This document shows positions 1 to 24,544 of a stretch of 64,000 nt of DNA, in pieces (position 1 is the first letter of the stretch; each line of letters opens with the position of its first letter). The notes beneath the pieces were generated by a model, which was given only the letters and a program-made list of their open reading frames with translations, made no database searches and was not told the origin of the DNA. The DNA is from Haematococcus lacustris (Eukaryota; Chlorophyta; Chlorophyceae; Chlamydomonadales; Haematococcaceae). The position numbers and the translations under genes are program-made. The stretch spans positions 332,001 through 396,000 of the forward strand of contig JASKMD010000155.1 of the NCBI GenBank assembly GCA_030144725.1. Reading direction: 5' to 3'.

Positions 1-1493
1 AGGCCTCTATCAGTTTGACATCTTCAAAGTGACATCATGTTCTCCAAGCAGAATCAGGGCTACGGGCCTGTGGGGTTGCAGTTGAGCTATGAAACTTTGC
101 ACGCAGGTGGATGGCATGTAGGGGAGTGTAACTCTCAGAGGAGCCGAGTCCTGATTCGGTCATGGTGTGGAGTTGTGTGTCTGACTGCATGGCCCCGGTC
201 CTGAGATCGGCTAAGGGAGTTGGGGGTCACAGACCAAAGTGTGCTTTTGGCTTATCTGAGTATGAGCGTTTGTAACACTGTCTTAGAGGAGCTTAACCTA
301 GTAAGTAGCACGTTGTAAGTCCAAATGGTCGAGCTGTGGCATTGCCCTCCAGGTATGGGTAGGAGGTGGGCTCAGTGCCACATTCCCGCATCCGCTTTCC
401 GATCCGACTGCTGCTTCCGACGCGCATGCTCATGTAGAGCAGCCTAAGCGGCGCGGGCGGTCGAAGCGATGACTGCATGCCTCGCTGTGGCTGAAATCTG
501 AATTAGTAACTTTGAAGCTTTGCTGTGCACGGCCTACTGACTGGATAACTATTCTGGATGGGTGAAAGGTAGCTGGCTGGGTTGCCTACATTGTGAGCCA
601 ACTATCATAATATCTGGCGTAGTGAGAGCAGAGTTACAGCCGTCCTACTACCAGGGGTCGGTTTCCTGTCATTTTTTGAATGTTGGGGCCGCCTGACGCT
701 CAGGCAGTGGTCCACGATGCCAGGCACTTCATCTTTTGCATTGGTACAATCGTGAATGGGGAGTAGCCGGAGTTTGTGACGACTGTTCTGGCGGCCAAGC
801 AGCCTCCTCGTCCCTCACTAGGGCCTGTTTGAGTCAGACCACTAGGGACCACTAGGGATCAACACCGGGACTACTCAACCTGCCAAGCAGCCAAACAGCT
901 GACGCCTAAAATGGTGAACGCCGTCATCACCACCAACAATCTGTGTGTACGGAGCAGTGTCTGTAGTCGTAAAACGGACGCCGAGCAGTATCTGTACTTG
1001 TAAAACGGACGCCGATGTGCCCAACGGCATGACAACTACGTTGTTCCAATGTGTCTGCCGTGACGCAAGCCCAACAATCTGTTTCTTTTGCAAAAGGGGT
1101 GAGGGCGTGACCCCTCCGCTCGCCACCACGCCAACAGCAGCACCTGCATGTTGTCTGGGCTGTCTAGCGATGAGCTGATGGTGGTGTCGGTGACTCCCGA
1201 AGCACTCCTGAGCCCTGACCTTTGCAGCCAGGAAGGAGGGGGAGAATGCAGGATTGGAAAGATAAGGCTTACCCTTCCTAGCAGCCCTCTTTTGCACCCC
1301 TAGCGCCCTCGAGCGAGGAGTGAAGAGAGAGAGAGAGAGAGGGGAGGGGGGGTGGGAGCTGTGTGTGGCCAAGGGTGAGACAATCACACCTTTGCACCTG
1401 GAAGGAAATTTTTAACAAGCTTCCCTCCACCATGCACCATGCATCATGCATGGCCACCCTTCCCGTAACAAGCCTCCCCTTCAAGCCTCCCCT
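1..1493. other. Intergenic / downstream region of SF1, no gene recognised
   Basis: This stretch lies downstream of the SF1 stop codon on the minus strand and probably holds its 3' UTR plus intergenic DNA. Open frames here are short and show no recognisable domain. TGTAA, the usual green-algal polyadenylation signal, occurs on the plus strand near 129, 271, 315 and 998, so a plus-strand gene ending near the left edge cannot be excluded. On the minus strand the clearest TGTAA is near 634, far from the stop. A short direct repeat (GTAAAACGGACGCCGA, about 969-1014, two copies) is the only structure seen. A GA-rich run sits at about 1322-1350. Confidence 0.5.
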
Positions 1494-12531
<11,038 letters not shown>

Positions 12532-13433
12532 TGAGCCAGCTATGCTTTCTAAAAGTATTCAGTTCACGACCCGGTGCTCCATGCAGCAATGGCATGCACG
12601 TAAATGCCCATCACTGCACCCACCGGTTCCTTGAGCCACAGCAGAGCCCTGGAACAATGAAAGGCAGACATGCTGTTTGCATAGCTGTGTAAAAATGAAT
12701 ATGAGCGGTGTGATTCGCCGTGACCCACGATCGATTGGCCACAGGGTCAACGTGAATCGTATGTTGCTGCATTCACGTCCTTTACGGCATGAGACTGTGG
12801 TGTGTCGACCAACCGTCCCAGAAACCCAACAAGTCCACGCCTATAAAACACCTGTCCAGCACCCGCTGCACCTTAGCCGCAGCATCAGCTGGACGTCAAG
12901 TAGCTACAACGTCGCCATAAAGGAAATGTCAGGAGGCTGTGCCAGTCTCCATTGCCAGGAGGCAAGCCACACACTACCCCTACGCACTACATGGGCCATG
13001 CAGGCACTACCAATGAGCCATGAGCCGCACAACAGATCCGCCGCATGCGCTCTGCGCCTAACCCAAACCATCAACTCAAGCCGCGCACTTGGCTCTTCAC
13101 AGCGCGCACAGCCGTTACAACTCAGCCGCAACCTAGGCTCCTCTACGGTGTCAAAAGCCCGACGAAAAACCTCAACCCCACCCCCATATCTACAACAACT
13201 GCAGCAGCAGCGGCGGCCCTTTGGCCTGCCCTTGCTCAGGGGACTCGCAGTAGCCGCCCCCCCCCCTGACCCCTGCACCCACCTGCACCTGTGCCTTGCA
13301 CCCCTCCCTTGCGCCTAGGGCTGCACTAAGGCTGTTCATGCAGTCTCCTGCTGCTGCTAGAGGCTGGATGACGCTGGTTGCGCAGCCGGGCCTCGTATAC
13401 AGCAGGCCAGAATCAGGACATCCGCGCAGACTC
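12532..13433. other. SF1 upstream region / 3' flank of the next minus-strand gene
   Basis: About 900 bp between the SF1 start and the stop of the hypothetical gene at 13434. It should contain the SF1 promoter and 5' UTR and the 3' UTR of the neighbour. A plus-strand frame is open from 12677 to 13318, but it has no domain, no clear splice context and low codon regularity, so I do not call it a gene. No convincing TATA box was seen. Confidence 0.5.
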
Positions 13434-16400
13434 CTAGCCCTGCCCCTGCCCTGACACTTGCCCCGGCTGTGGCCCCCTCCCCCTGCCGGCAGCCACCCCC
13501 CCCACCAGGGTCGGCCCCCTCAGGATGCCTGCCAGGGTGAGGGCCACGGGCTGGTGGCGCCACAGGCTCTGCTCCACCTCCTGCTCGCTGTCGCTGCTGT
13601 CCTCCCACTGCCCCTCCATGCTCACCTGCCCCTCCATGCAGCTGGCGTCGCTGCATGCAGCCAGGGCTGGGCTGCTGCCCCGGGCCTGAGAGTGAGAGCG
13701 TGAGGGGTGCATGAGGGGCATGGGGGAGGGGGGGGCGGCAGGGGGGGAGCCCCAGGGGGGGGGGGCGGGGGGGCTTGCCCAGGTCAGGGTATGCCCAGGG
13801 ATGCAGGGGGGGGGGGCTCCCAGGCCGCCCCCCCCCACCCTGCCAACCCCCACTAAGGAAGGCCCCCTGCTGCCACCCCCAGGTGGACCCCCTAGGGCGC
13901 CCCTCCCCCTCCCTTTCCCCATCGCTCATGCCTTGGGGCACCGCAGCCTCTGAGCAGGGATGTCGGTTAGGGTGGTTGGGGAGGTTGAGGCAGTTGAGGT
14001 GGTTAGCATTGTTGTTGAGGAACACTGCAGCACCAGGGCCGATGCCTAAGGTGGGAATGAGTGTGGGGGCAAGAGCCAGGCCAGGCCTCGATCCCCCTGC
14101 CCCTGCCGCCGCTGCAATGACAGCAGAGGCTGGCAGGGGGGCAGTGTGCAGGGGGGGGGGGCGGGGGGGCGGGGCGGGCGCCCAGAGGCCTCACCCCGGG
14201 GGGCCAGGATGCCGAGCCCCCCACCCCAGCTGCCCCCCCCCCCGCTGCTGCTGCTGCTGCTTGGGGTGGCAGGCAGATGAGGGTGATGGGGGAGGAGGAG
14301 TGGGAGGGGGGCGACATGCACATGTCCTGCAGCAGCTCCGCCTCGTCTGCCCCCTCACCCCCTGACCCCCTCCCCCCTGCCCCCTCCCCCCCTGACCCTG
14401 CGGTGGGGGAGGGGAGGGGCTGGGCCGAGGGCTGCATGCGCTGCATGCACTGCTGGGTGGGCAAGCGAGGAGCCAGGCCGTGGGGCAGTCCATGCCTAAG
14501 GGGGGGTGGGAGGGGGGGTGCCCTGGTGGTGGCTGGGGGGTGGGGGTGGCTGCCAGGCCGGTGTGGGGGGGCAAGCTGGGCTGCGGGGGGGCCTGGGGGA
14601 GGGGGGTCAGGGGGCGGGTCGGCTCGCTGCTGGAATGAGCGCATGAGGGCTGTCTTGCGCAGGTCAGCAAACGTAAAGCGCGCGTCACTGGGGGAGGGCG
14701 GCAGCAGGTCGTGCGGCTGCAAGGGGCAGGGGCAGGGGCAGGGCATGCAGACTACTCCAGAGCACACCACTGGACGAGGTTGCAGCTGGAGGTGGGGGTA
14801 AAGGTGGGGGTGGGGGTGGGGTGGAGGTGGAGGTGGGGGAGACACATGGCAAGATGTGTGCGGAGGGGGGTCAGAGGCAGGAGTGGCAGTGCAGGGGGGG
14901 AGGGGAGGGGAGGGTCAAGGGGGTACAGTCAGTGTCCTCCTTGCTTGCTGCCCCCACATCCCCCTCCCCTCCCCCTCCCCCCTGCTGGCTGACCCTCCTC
15001 CACACTGCTTTCCCTGGCTGCCGTGTGGCGACCGCTGATGAGCAAGAGCAGTAACAAGCAGCATGAGGAGGGCAGCAGCGGGGTAGTGCAGGCCCCCCCT
15101 CCCCCCCCCTCCTCCCCCGCCACCCACCTGAGCTGGTGCCTTGGTGCTGGGTGCTGCAGCAGGCAGTTGACCCTGACCCTCCCTCCCCACCCCCCCACCC
15201 CAGACCGTGCCCCCCCTCCCCCCCCCCATGCGCCCCCTCCCCCCCACCCCCACCCTGAGGCCCCCCAGCCCTGCAGAGGTCAGGCGGGCGGCCAGGCTGC
15301 TGCCAGAGCTGCAGCGCCGCATGGCACCGGCCAGGGTGACCCCCCCCGCCCCCTCTGCCCCTCCCCCCCTGCCCCCTGCTGCTGCTGCCTCCCCCCTCCA
15401 GCCAGCAGCGCTGCTGGGGTGCCCAGGCACCTGCGCAGGGGTGACCCAGCCACCAGCTGCAGCCAGGCAGCCCCCTGCCCCTGAGTCACAGTCAACAGAC
15501 CGCTGGCTCCCCAACCCTGCTGACGGCACCCCCCCGGCCCCTCCCCAGGCTCCAGCACCAGGCCCGGCAGCACCCTGACCAGGGGAGGGTCCTGGGGGCA
15601 GCTGCCCCTGGCAGTCCGGGGCGGTGGGGCCTGACCCAGGGGGGCTAGGCGGGAGACCGCTGAGGGTCCCCCCCTGCTGCTCTGCTCCAGAGCCCACAGC
15701 CTCATGTCCCTCCCCCATGACCAGATCACCCGGGCTGCCTGGGCGGCTGGGGGGCGGGGCCCTGGGTCCCTGCTGCTGCTGGGCCGCAGGGCACAGAGCG
15801 GGGCTGCCGGGGGCTGGGCCAGGGCTGGGCAGCTGCCCACGCGCCCCCGGCAGCCCCAGCGCCCAGCCCCGCGCGTCCGCCTGACCCACAGCGCTCTGCT
15901 GCTGCTGCTGCTGGGCCACAGGGGCAGGGAGGGGGGTCTGGCTGGCCAGGGGGGGCGGAGCAGGGGTCAACTCCTGTGGGGCGCCGGGGAGGGGGCCAGA
16001 GCTGGGAGAGGGAGGGGGTGGGGGGGTGCAGCTCCCACTCCTGTCCCTGCACATATCCACTGCCTCATGCATGCTACATGCTCCATGCGCTCCATGCATG
16101 CTGCTGCCGGGCGGCATGCTCCCCTTGCTGCCACTCGCAGCCCTGCCTGCCTGCCCAGCTGCCTCCTCCCCTACCCCAGCCTGGCTTATAGCCTGGGCCA
16201 CCCCGCCCTGGCTTGCGGCTGCCCCACATGGACCGCCCTGCTCCATGTCGCATGTGGCTTGCAGCGGCAGGGTTTGGAATGCGGGGTAGGGTCCCTCCCC
16301 CGACCTGCTGCTGCCGCCCCCTGAGCTAAGGGTGTGCCGTAGGGTCAGGCCCATGGGCCCTGCTGCTGTCAGGTCAGCAGACAGGGAGGGAGGGGTGGTT

Positions 16401-17062
16401 GTGGGGAGGGCCTGGGACAGGTCTGTGGGGGGCTGGCTGCGGGAGGAGGAGGAGGCCCATACCTGCCCCATGGAGGAGCTAGGCCAGGGCTGGGCCATGC
16501 AGCTGCCGCTGCTCATGCGCGCTGGGGGCGTGTGGGGGCTGATGTGCGTAAAGCTAGGCCTGGATAGCAGGCCACGGGGCGGGGTGCAGCTGGGGCTGTG
16601 GGTGGGTGTGGCTGAGCCCCCCGCCAGCTCAGGGGGGCTCAGGGCCCAGGGGAGGGGCTGCTGGGTTGTGCTGGAGCGGCGGCTCAGCGGCCCCAGCCCC
16701 GCGGTTATGTTCATGTGGTGACTCAGCGTGCTGGCCATGAACTGCAGCATGCACCACGACCCCGACGGTGCGAAAGCAAAGTGTAGGGGACGATTCACAC
16801 GAGGGGAGCGATGCTGGGGGCGCTGATTTGGATGCGCAGGGGCGGCACGAGTTTTAGGTGGGCGGGGTTGCGAATGGGTTGGCGGGTTTGCTCGCACCTC
16901 AGAGACGTGTCGCTTAGTTGGGCCGTGCTCCCATTCTGGGTCCGACACGGGAAAGCTCAAATAGCTTGCGTGGCATTCCCGGTCCATAGAGCCCCTATCG
17001 CGCTGACGCTTTCTGGCCCAATGCCATTGTTGCAACGCAGTCGCCTCAACATCAATGTTCAT
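13434..17062 (-). CDS. Hypothetical Ser/Pro/Gly-rich protein
   Basis: Three exons fit with all junctions in phase 0: 17062 (or 16738) to 15128, 14716-14195, and 13685 to the stop at 13434. Donors are GTGGGT and GTGAGG; acceptors are TTGCAG and TCTCAG. Two Met starts are possible: 17062 (about 902 residues) or 16738 (about 794 residues, beginning MASTLSHHMN). The second seems likelier, because sequence upstream of it looks less like this protein. Most of the product is disordered-type Ser/Pro/Gly/Ala sequence with short Gln runs. The only ordered-looking segments are DARFTFADLRKTALMRSFQQ at the start of exon 2 and SLWRHQPVALTLAGILRG in exon 3. I recognise no domain; function unknown. Spacing is about 900 bp to SF1 and 945 bp to the RBR gene, all on the same strand. 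Confidence 0.6.
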
Positions 17063-18006
17063 TTAGCGTATTAAGAGCTCACCCAAATGCACAACGTTTT
17101 TGGTAAGAGCCCCGCGGATAGCTTAGTTGCTGCGCTGAGCTTGCGAACGTTGGCGTTGGGCAAACACAGTTAATAATTCATGGGTCGGTGATTCGTGCCG
17201 CACATGTTCGCGGAGAGAAAAGCACCGTTGAAGCACTGTTGAAGCCTTTAGGTGCCCGAGGTAGTCAAGGGGCTTACTGGCTCTTCAACATCAGCACGAA
17301 AATAGACCACGATGCAACAGCAACGCTAAGTAAGGACACCAGCCCCATTCATTTTTACTCAAGGTCCACACCCAGCGACTTATCAGCGGTCTAGACCTAA
17401 CGGCAAGACTGGTTGCTCATACCGCAGTTACACAGCGATCACAAACGGCCTCTGCACAGTCACGCTCACGGCTGTGACATGCGCATGACGCATGGGGGGC
17501 CCATGGCGCATCCCTGTGGGCAGCTGCGATAGCCAGGCAGGCAGGCAGATAGGCAGGTCCCGTGGCCCACCCCATTCATGTGATGTGAAAGTCACCAGTG
17601 TCAGCAGAGACCCACCTACCTAAGACGAAGACCACGACGACGAAGAAGAAGGCCACTTCGAAAGCGCTGGCGTGCATTAAGAGAGGAACTTCTGCCTGGG
17701 GCACGGCCTGCTCACACCACCTTCTCTAGGTGTATTCAACTACCTACTAGCCGCACAAGTGTGACCCACCCACCTATAAACATGGTACAGGTCACACTTC
17801 CCCTGCACCCTACTTGCTCCTACGCTAGGCTACGCTGGCTGATGTTTGCATCATCATCACGACCACCATCACCATTGCCACTCCCCCCCACCACCACCAC
17901 AGCCACAGCCACGTCACAGCCATAAGTGCGTCAGTAGGTCACAGCCATGCGTGTGACTATGCCGCGTAAGTATGACCTGAAATGTGACCACCAGCACCTG
18001 CCGATG
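17063..18006. other. Intergenic region between RBR ligase and hypothetical gene
   Basis: About 945 bp downstream of the RBR stop and upstream of the hypothetical gene. A minus-strand TGTAA lies near 17427 and could be the RBR polyadenylation signal, about 580 bases after the stop. No ORF with a recognisable domain was found. Confidence 0.45.
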
Positions 18007-18774
18007 TCAGCTGTCATCATGCTGCTTGCATCTCTTAGAGGGCCCAAAGTGCTGCCCTGGCTTCACTCGCAGCAGCTCCCGGCACACATAGCAGTGGTGG
18101 ACCCCGCAGGCGTAGCAGCGAATCAGGTTGTTGCGCTGCAGCTTCAGGTTCATCTGCCCACAGCCCGGGCAGGGAGAGGCGTGCAGCTGCCGCTGCTGCT
18201 GGGCCAGGCGGGCCACCTGGGCGCCCAGGGCTACCTGAGGGCAGCAGAGCAGCGCAGTGTAGTGTGGGGTGGAGGGGTTAGGTTGAGGTGGGTCAGGTCG
18301 GGTCACGGCATGGGGTGGGGTGGGGTGGGGTGGGGTGGGGTGGGGTGGGGTGGGGTGGGGTGGGGTGGGGTGGGGTGGGGTGGGGTGGGGTGGGGTGGGG
18401 TGGGGTGCCATGTGTATCGTGTGCCTGACCTGCTCATGCAGCTCTCCCACGGCCCAGGGGTTTGCCGCCATCTGCCGCTCCCACTGCTCAATCTCCACCG
18501 TGTCCAGCAGCGTGCAGCGCTCTGACCCAAAATGGGCATAGCCGTTGGTGATGACCTGGGAGCGTGGGCAGCCACAGCTGACCACCCACCATGGCATCAG
18601 CCACCGAGTGAACAATGCTGGGCCCCCATGTTTGTAAGCAGGCTGGGCGCTGCTGTCGCTGTAGCAGCTGTAGCAGCTGTAGCAGGTGCACCCAGCGTGT
18701 CAGCAGGCCAACCGCGGCCACTGCTGCTGCTGCTGCTGCCAACCTGGTATAGGTGTTGGAGCAGCCAGTGGTGA

Positions 18775-18805
<31 letters not shown>

Positions 18806-21800
18806 AGAACAGCAGCAGCGTGCATGGCCAGTCGTGCATGTCACGTGGCCCTCCTGCCCTTCCATCCTCTCGGCCCATTCCTGCTGCTATCCTTGCCCCC
18901 TCTCACCAGCCCACCCCGACTTGCCTGGTTTCATCACTGCCCCTTGCTTGCAGTCATGGCACCCCTGCCGCCTCATTGCTCCTGCCCCTGCCTCTGACTC
19001 TGCCCCTCACCTTCATGCAGGCCCAGCAGAAGGGCGTGTTGCAATACACGCACACCATCTTGTTGCAGCCGCTGACCTTCTCTATGCTCATGCGGCACAT
19101 GGGGCAGGCCTTGGCAGTGCGCTCTATGACCTGCCACACCAGGAGGGGGGCAGCAGGCAGGGCTGAGGGTCTTGAGGGGCAGGGCAGGGCAGGGCAGGGC
19201 AGGGCAGGGCAGGGCAGGGCAGGGCAGGGCAGGGCAGGGCAGGGCAGGGCAGGGCAGGGCAGAGCAGGGCAGGGCACCCCCATCTCTCTGGAGGAGTCCC
19301 CCCGCCTCCCCGCCCGCCTCCCCTCCCCTCCCCCCCGCCTCCCCTCCCCTCCCCCCGCCTCCCCTCCCCCGAGCCTCCCCCTTACCACATCACACCTCAT
19401 TGTGTGGAGGGCCCCTAAGTGGGTACTGTACACTAGGGTGCATGGGGCCAGTCCTGTGCCTGGAGGCATGCTGGGAGCCCCCTCCCCCCAGATCACCCTT
19501 GCACTCCGAGCCCCCTCCTCCCCCAGGGCGCCAGCAGACCCTGTGCCCCTAAGGGGTGATGAGAGGCCCCGACCAGCCACCAACCCCGGCCCAGGCCCAG
19601 GCCCAAGCCCAGGCAGGTTGGCCAGGGCCCAGTGGCAGGGGCGCAGGCTAGTGTGCAGTGGTAGGGGGGCAGGCGGAGAGGGCGGGAGGCGTCCTCACCG
19701 CCATGCTCTTCAGCTCGTTCAGCAGCTGCAGGTCGTGCTGCAGGCGCTCTGAAGGCGACATGCTGCCCGCCATGCGCTGCTTTAGACGCTCTAGCTTTGC
19801 AGCGGGCGGCATACACTGACTGCACGCAGGGGGCACGCAGCGGGTGCAATCCTGACCCTGGACATGGAACCCTTCAACACAAGGAGGTTGATGTGGCAGG
19901 GGCAAGCGGGGCGAAGGCTTCAAAGGTGGGTCCAGCCCTGCCCTAGACATTGCAACCGCAGGCAGAAGAAACAGGTGGGGCAGGGGAAGACGGGGCAAAG
20001 GCTTGGGCCGCCACAGCAGCTGTCAGTGCTGACACGGCATGGCATGGCAGCAGTCAATACAAAAGGGGCATGCTGTCACTCCCAGCCCCAGCCCCTTGCC
20101 CCCCTAGTCCCCCAACCCTGCACCCTCCCCTCCCCTCCCCTCCCCCCTGCCCTCTGCTTCAAACTATCCACAGCCACAGCCCAGAGTTGCCCCTAAGGTA
20201 CCGGGTCAGTGCAGTGTGACTCACACTCCCGGGTGCCAGGCGTCATTGCACAGCCCGCAGAAGACAAAGAGGCACCTGGGGGGGCAAGCACACCGTACTG
20301 GTTCATGTTATCCTGCCCCGTCGTGCGTTTGGTGGCTCAGTTTGTAATTGGTGATTCCGCAACGAGTGGCCAAGTCGACGGGGAGAGGAGGTGGAGGTGG
20401 AGGTGGAGGGGGTGATAATGCAGGGCAACATCGTGATGGTTGAACTCGTTGGACTCAGTCCAGCATCAGGAGTCAGGGGTCAGGAGTTAGGGCCAAGGTC
20501 AGGGGTCAGGGCCAGGGTCAGGGCCAGGGTCAGGGCCAAGAATCAAGGCCAAGAATCAAAGCCAAGAGCAGAAGAGCAGGGGTAGGGCAGGCTGGCTGTG
20601 AGGGTGGTGTGGTGTGAGGTCTCACGAGCTGCACTGCCCGCAGTGGTCCTCGTCTTCCACCACAATGGCTGTGCAGCGGGGGCAGTAGGACACGTCCTGC
20701 ATCTGCACACCAGCACACAGGGGCCGCCTTAGTACTCTGTCACACCTTACTACTCACACCCAGGGCACACAGGGCCCGCAGGGCTCACACCTTAGTAAAC
20801 CCACCGTCACACCTTAATAAACCCACCGTCAACCGACACTGGATGACACGGCCAGGCCTGACAACTTGAACCTGGAACCCCTCACCTCTACCTTCTACCT
20901 CCCTCACTTCCAGCACACTGTGGCCGCAAGGCTAGCGCCTTAGAGGACTCGCCATCACCTGCCAACTGACATTGGTGCACAAAGGGCCAAGCTTGACAGC
21001 CTACACCTTCACCTCCTTTCTACCACCCTCACTCCCTCACTCCTTCGCAACCACTACATGACCGCTGACTGCAGGTATGCATGCCTCCATCACGCCAGCC
21101 TGTCTATGCATGGACACACTCCACCCACCCAAACATATCGTGCAAGTAATGCTGCCGAGCTCAGGCCCACCTGCCCGCCCGCCCGTCCACCCCGCCCACC
21201 CCGCCCACCTTCCCAGGCCTCCTACCTGCCCTTTCGCAATGCTGTTCTGATGCAAGGCACAGCTACAGAGAACTCACCCACAGTGACGCCTGGCCTTGCC
21301 CTGCCACCTGGCCCACCAGTGAGCCAGCCTGCCCCTGCCCTGCCCTGCCCTGCCCTGCCCTGCCCTGCCCTGCCCTGCCCTGCCCTGCCCTGCCCTGCCC
21401 TGCCCTGCCAGTCAGCCAAGCCAGTGCCGCTCGTCCTGCCAGCCAGCAGCAGGAGCCTACCTTATCCAGCGCCCGCTGTAACAGCAGCTGCTCCCAGCGC
21501 TTGAACTGGTCAGGGGTCAGCAGGTCCTGCAGCAGCGCTGGCGGCACCGGAAGCCTGCATGAGGGATCGGGGCATCTCAGGTTCTCTACCTGACCCTCAG
21601 CCACCTGCAGCACCAGGTCACACCATGCACAGATCAGGTAGTGTGATGTTGTGTGTCGGGTGTGCATGTGCTCAACTTTGACTTCTTTCCAAAGCTCAGG
21701 TGCAGTGGTATTGGGGGCAGGTGGTGAGGGCAGGTGGTGAGGGCAAGTGGAAAGGGCAGGCGAGGGGGTCAGGTGAGGAGGGCTATGACTGCAATGGGGT

Positions 21801-24511
21801 CTGTGAGGGCAGGTAGTGAGGGCTGTGAGGGCAGGTGGTCCACCTGTGTGGTGCAGTGTTGGGTGAGGCAGGGCCGGCAGAAGGCGTGACCACACTCAGG
21901 CTGCCTCACGCAGCGGCTGCCGAGCAGCTCCTCGAAACAGATGGTGCACCTGCCAGGGTAAAGTGGGTCAAGGTCAGGGCCAGGGCCATGGTCAGGGTCA
22001 GGGTCAGGGTCAGGGTCAGGGTCAGGGTCAGGGTCAGGGTCAGGGTCAGGGTCAGGGTCAGGGTCAGGGTCAGGGTCAGGGTCAGGGTCAGGGTCAGGGT
22101 CAGGGTCAGGGTCAGGGTCAGGGTCAGGGTCAGGGTCAGGGTCAGGGTCAGGGTCAGGGTCAGGGTCAGGGTCAGGGTCAGGGTCAGGGTCAGGGTCAGG
22201 GCCAGGGTCAGGGCCAGGGTCAGGGTCAGGGTCAGGGTCAGGGCCAGGGTCAGGGCCAGGGTCAGGGTCAGGGTCAGGGTCAGGGTCAGGGCCAGGGTCA
22301 GGGTCAGGGCCAGGGGCTGGATCAGAACCAACAACAGGGCAAGCACAAGAGCAGCTCCAGGCTCAAGGTGAGGGGGCGGTTGGTGGGCGGGCGTGAGGGG
22401 AGGCAGGTGCATCATGCTCACGTATGGCTGCGGGTTTGAAACAGCGTGTGCTCACGCTGGGCTGAGTACGTGAGCAGGGCGTGCGCCACCTGCAGCGCCC
22501 AGTCTGCAGCAGGCAGGGAGGCAGGGGCAGTAGCCGGCGTCAGCGGTAGGCGGGGCAGTTCACTAGTGGGCAGAACGTGTGAGGTCCCCCTGCCCCTGCC
22601 CCTGCCCCTGCCCCTGCCGCCGCAAGGCCTCCTTCTGCCCCCCCTCCCACCCACCCACCTCCACTCCCCACTCTGCTGCCGTCGCTCTGGTGCTGCGCCC
22701 CGCCCCCCTCGCTGCTGCTCCCCGCCCCCTGTGCGCCCCCCTCCCCCTCCCACCCGCCCTGCCCCCGCCCCTGCCAGCTGACATCCTCCAGCACCAGCCC
22801 CCCGTCCTGGACCAGGCCACAATGCAGGACACACTCCGTCTTGACCCAGTCAAGGAACTGGTACAGGATGGGTCCCCCTTCCCCCTCCACCCCCCCGCCT
22901 GCCTCCTCCCACTGCTGCTTCAGCGCATGCTTCAACCTGGCGGCACGGTCCGGCCGCAGCCAGGCCGCATGGGCATGCAAGCATGGGGGCGCATGGCTGG
23001 GGTAGGCATAGGGCAGGGCCAGCTGGAGCTGTAGGGGGGGCAGGTGGCGCAAAGGACGACCAAGGGCAAGGCTGCTGAGGCAGGGGACTGAGGAGGTGGG
23101 GCTGGCTGAGGAGGGGAGGGGAGGATGGGTGGGTGCAGCAGCCCCCTCGCCTGCCCTGACCTTCCTGGCAGCTGTTGGGCTTCTTGCGGCCGCCCCTGCC
23201 CCTGGGGAACCCTCTGGCTGTAACCCTGCCTCTAGTCCTGCTCCTGAACCTGGCCTAGCGCCCTCCCCTAGCGTGCCCTGCCCTGCTGCTTGCTGCTCAG
23301 CCATGCGCAGCTGCAAACCCTCCGGGGGAACGTCCACATGGACAGCCACACCCAGGGTGAGGCAAGCTGGGCGGGGGGGAGGGCCTGCCGCCAGCAGCTG
23401 CTCGGGGTCATGGGGGTCGGGGACCCAGTCGGTGGGCAGGCCCTGCACCCCCGTTACCCTGTGGGCAATAGAAGGGGGGGAGGGCAGCAGAGGCACAGAG
23501 GCTGGGGCAGCATGAGCTGCCAGGGCCTAGGCAGGGAATGCAGGCAATGGGCTGTGGCTGTCAAAGCGCGGCAGAGTTGCAGGTATGATCTTGAATGTAA
23601 CAAAGTGTGACATCTGAAACATAACAAAATGTGTGGCTATCAATTAACGTGTGACTGTGGTGGAAGGTGTAGGTGTAGGAAAAGGTGGCAAGCAACTGCT
23701 GTGTGTGTGCGGGGGTGCTGTGGGTGTGACAAGTGTGACATGGGATGGTATGAGCAATGCGGAAGTAGGTGGGGGGGCTGCAGCAGGGGGGGGCAGCAGG
23801 CAGGCACCCACCTGACTCCCTCCTCCCAGATGCTACAGAGTGCTACCGCCTCCTCCAGCTGCTGCTGCCACCGGTCACAGCTCCACCCCTCCCCAGGCCA
23901 GCCATCACCACCCCCTGCCCCTGCCCCTGCCCCTGCCCCTGCCAGCCCCCCCGCCAGCACCCCAGCTGCCAGCCGGCCGGCCTGCCCTGCTTGAGGCCCT
24001 GCCACCTGCCCTGCCTCTGCCCCCCCACCAAGGCAAGAGCCCCCCCCTGCACCAGCTGCTGCAGCTGCTGTTGAAGCGGCTGCAGCTGCACCCAGGCTGC
24101 TGGCCTCGCCCACTGCTGCCAGACCAGCTTGCGCGGCGCTGCCTGCAGGCAAGGGCTGCGGCCGCGCCCCCCCTCCCCCTCCCCCCCCTGCCTGATGCTG
24201 CACCTGGCTGGAGGCTTGGGGGGTGGGGGAGGCCAGGGGGGGCGGCAGTAGGCCCCCCCCCTGGACCCTGCACCCAGGGGCCTGCTGCTCTCCCCCCCAT
24301 GGCTCTGCTGCATGGGCCCCTGGTCCAGGCTGGGCTGTGGTGCTCCAAGCAGCAGCTGTTGGCCGCACACACGCCTGCTGCCGCGCCTGGTTGCCACGCC
24401 TGGCGCTGCTGCCACTGCCGCCCCGGGGCATCCCTGCTGCAGGGGCGGAGGCGGGGGGCGGCCTGCTTGGGAGCAAGCCCTTTGAAAACTCTTGCTGGAT
24501 GGAGGGTGAAG

Positions 24512-24544
<33 letters not shown>

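Noticed and set aside
12677..13318. 213-codon plus-strand ORF
   Set aside because: No domain, no splice context, and it overlaps the expected SF1 promoter and 3' flank of the neighbour. It is probably chance in GC-rich DNA.
21835..22439. Arg-Val, Gly-Gln and Leu-Thr repeat ORFs over the GGTCAG array
   Set aside because: The array is intronic to the RBR gene. RING1 splices cleanly across it with matching phase.
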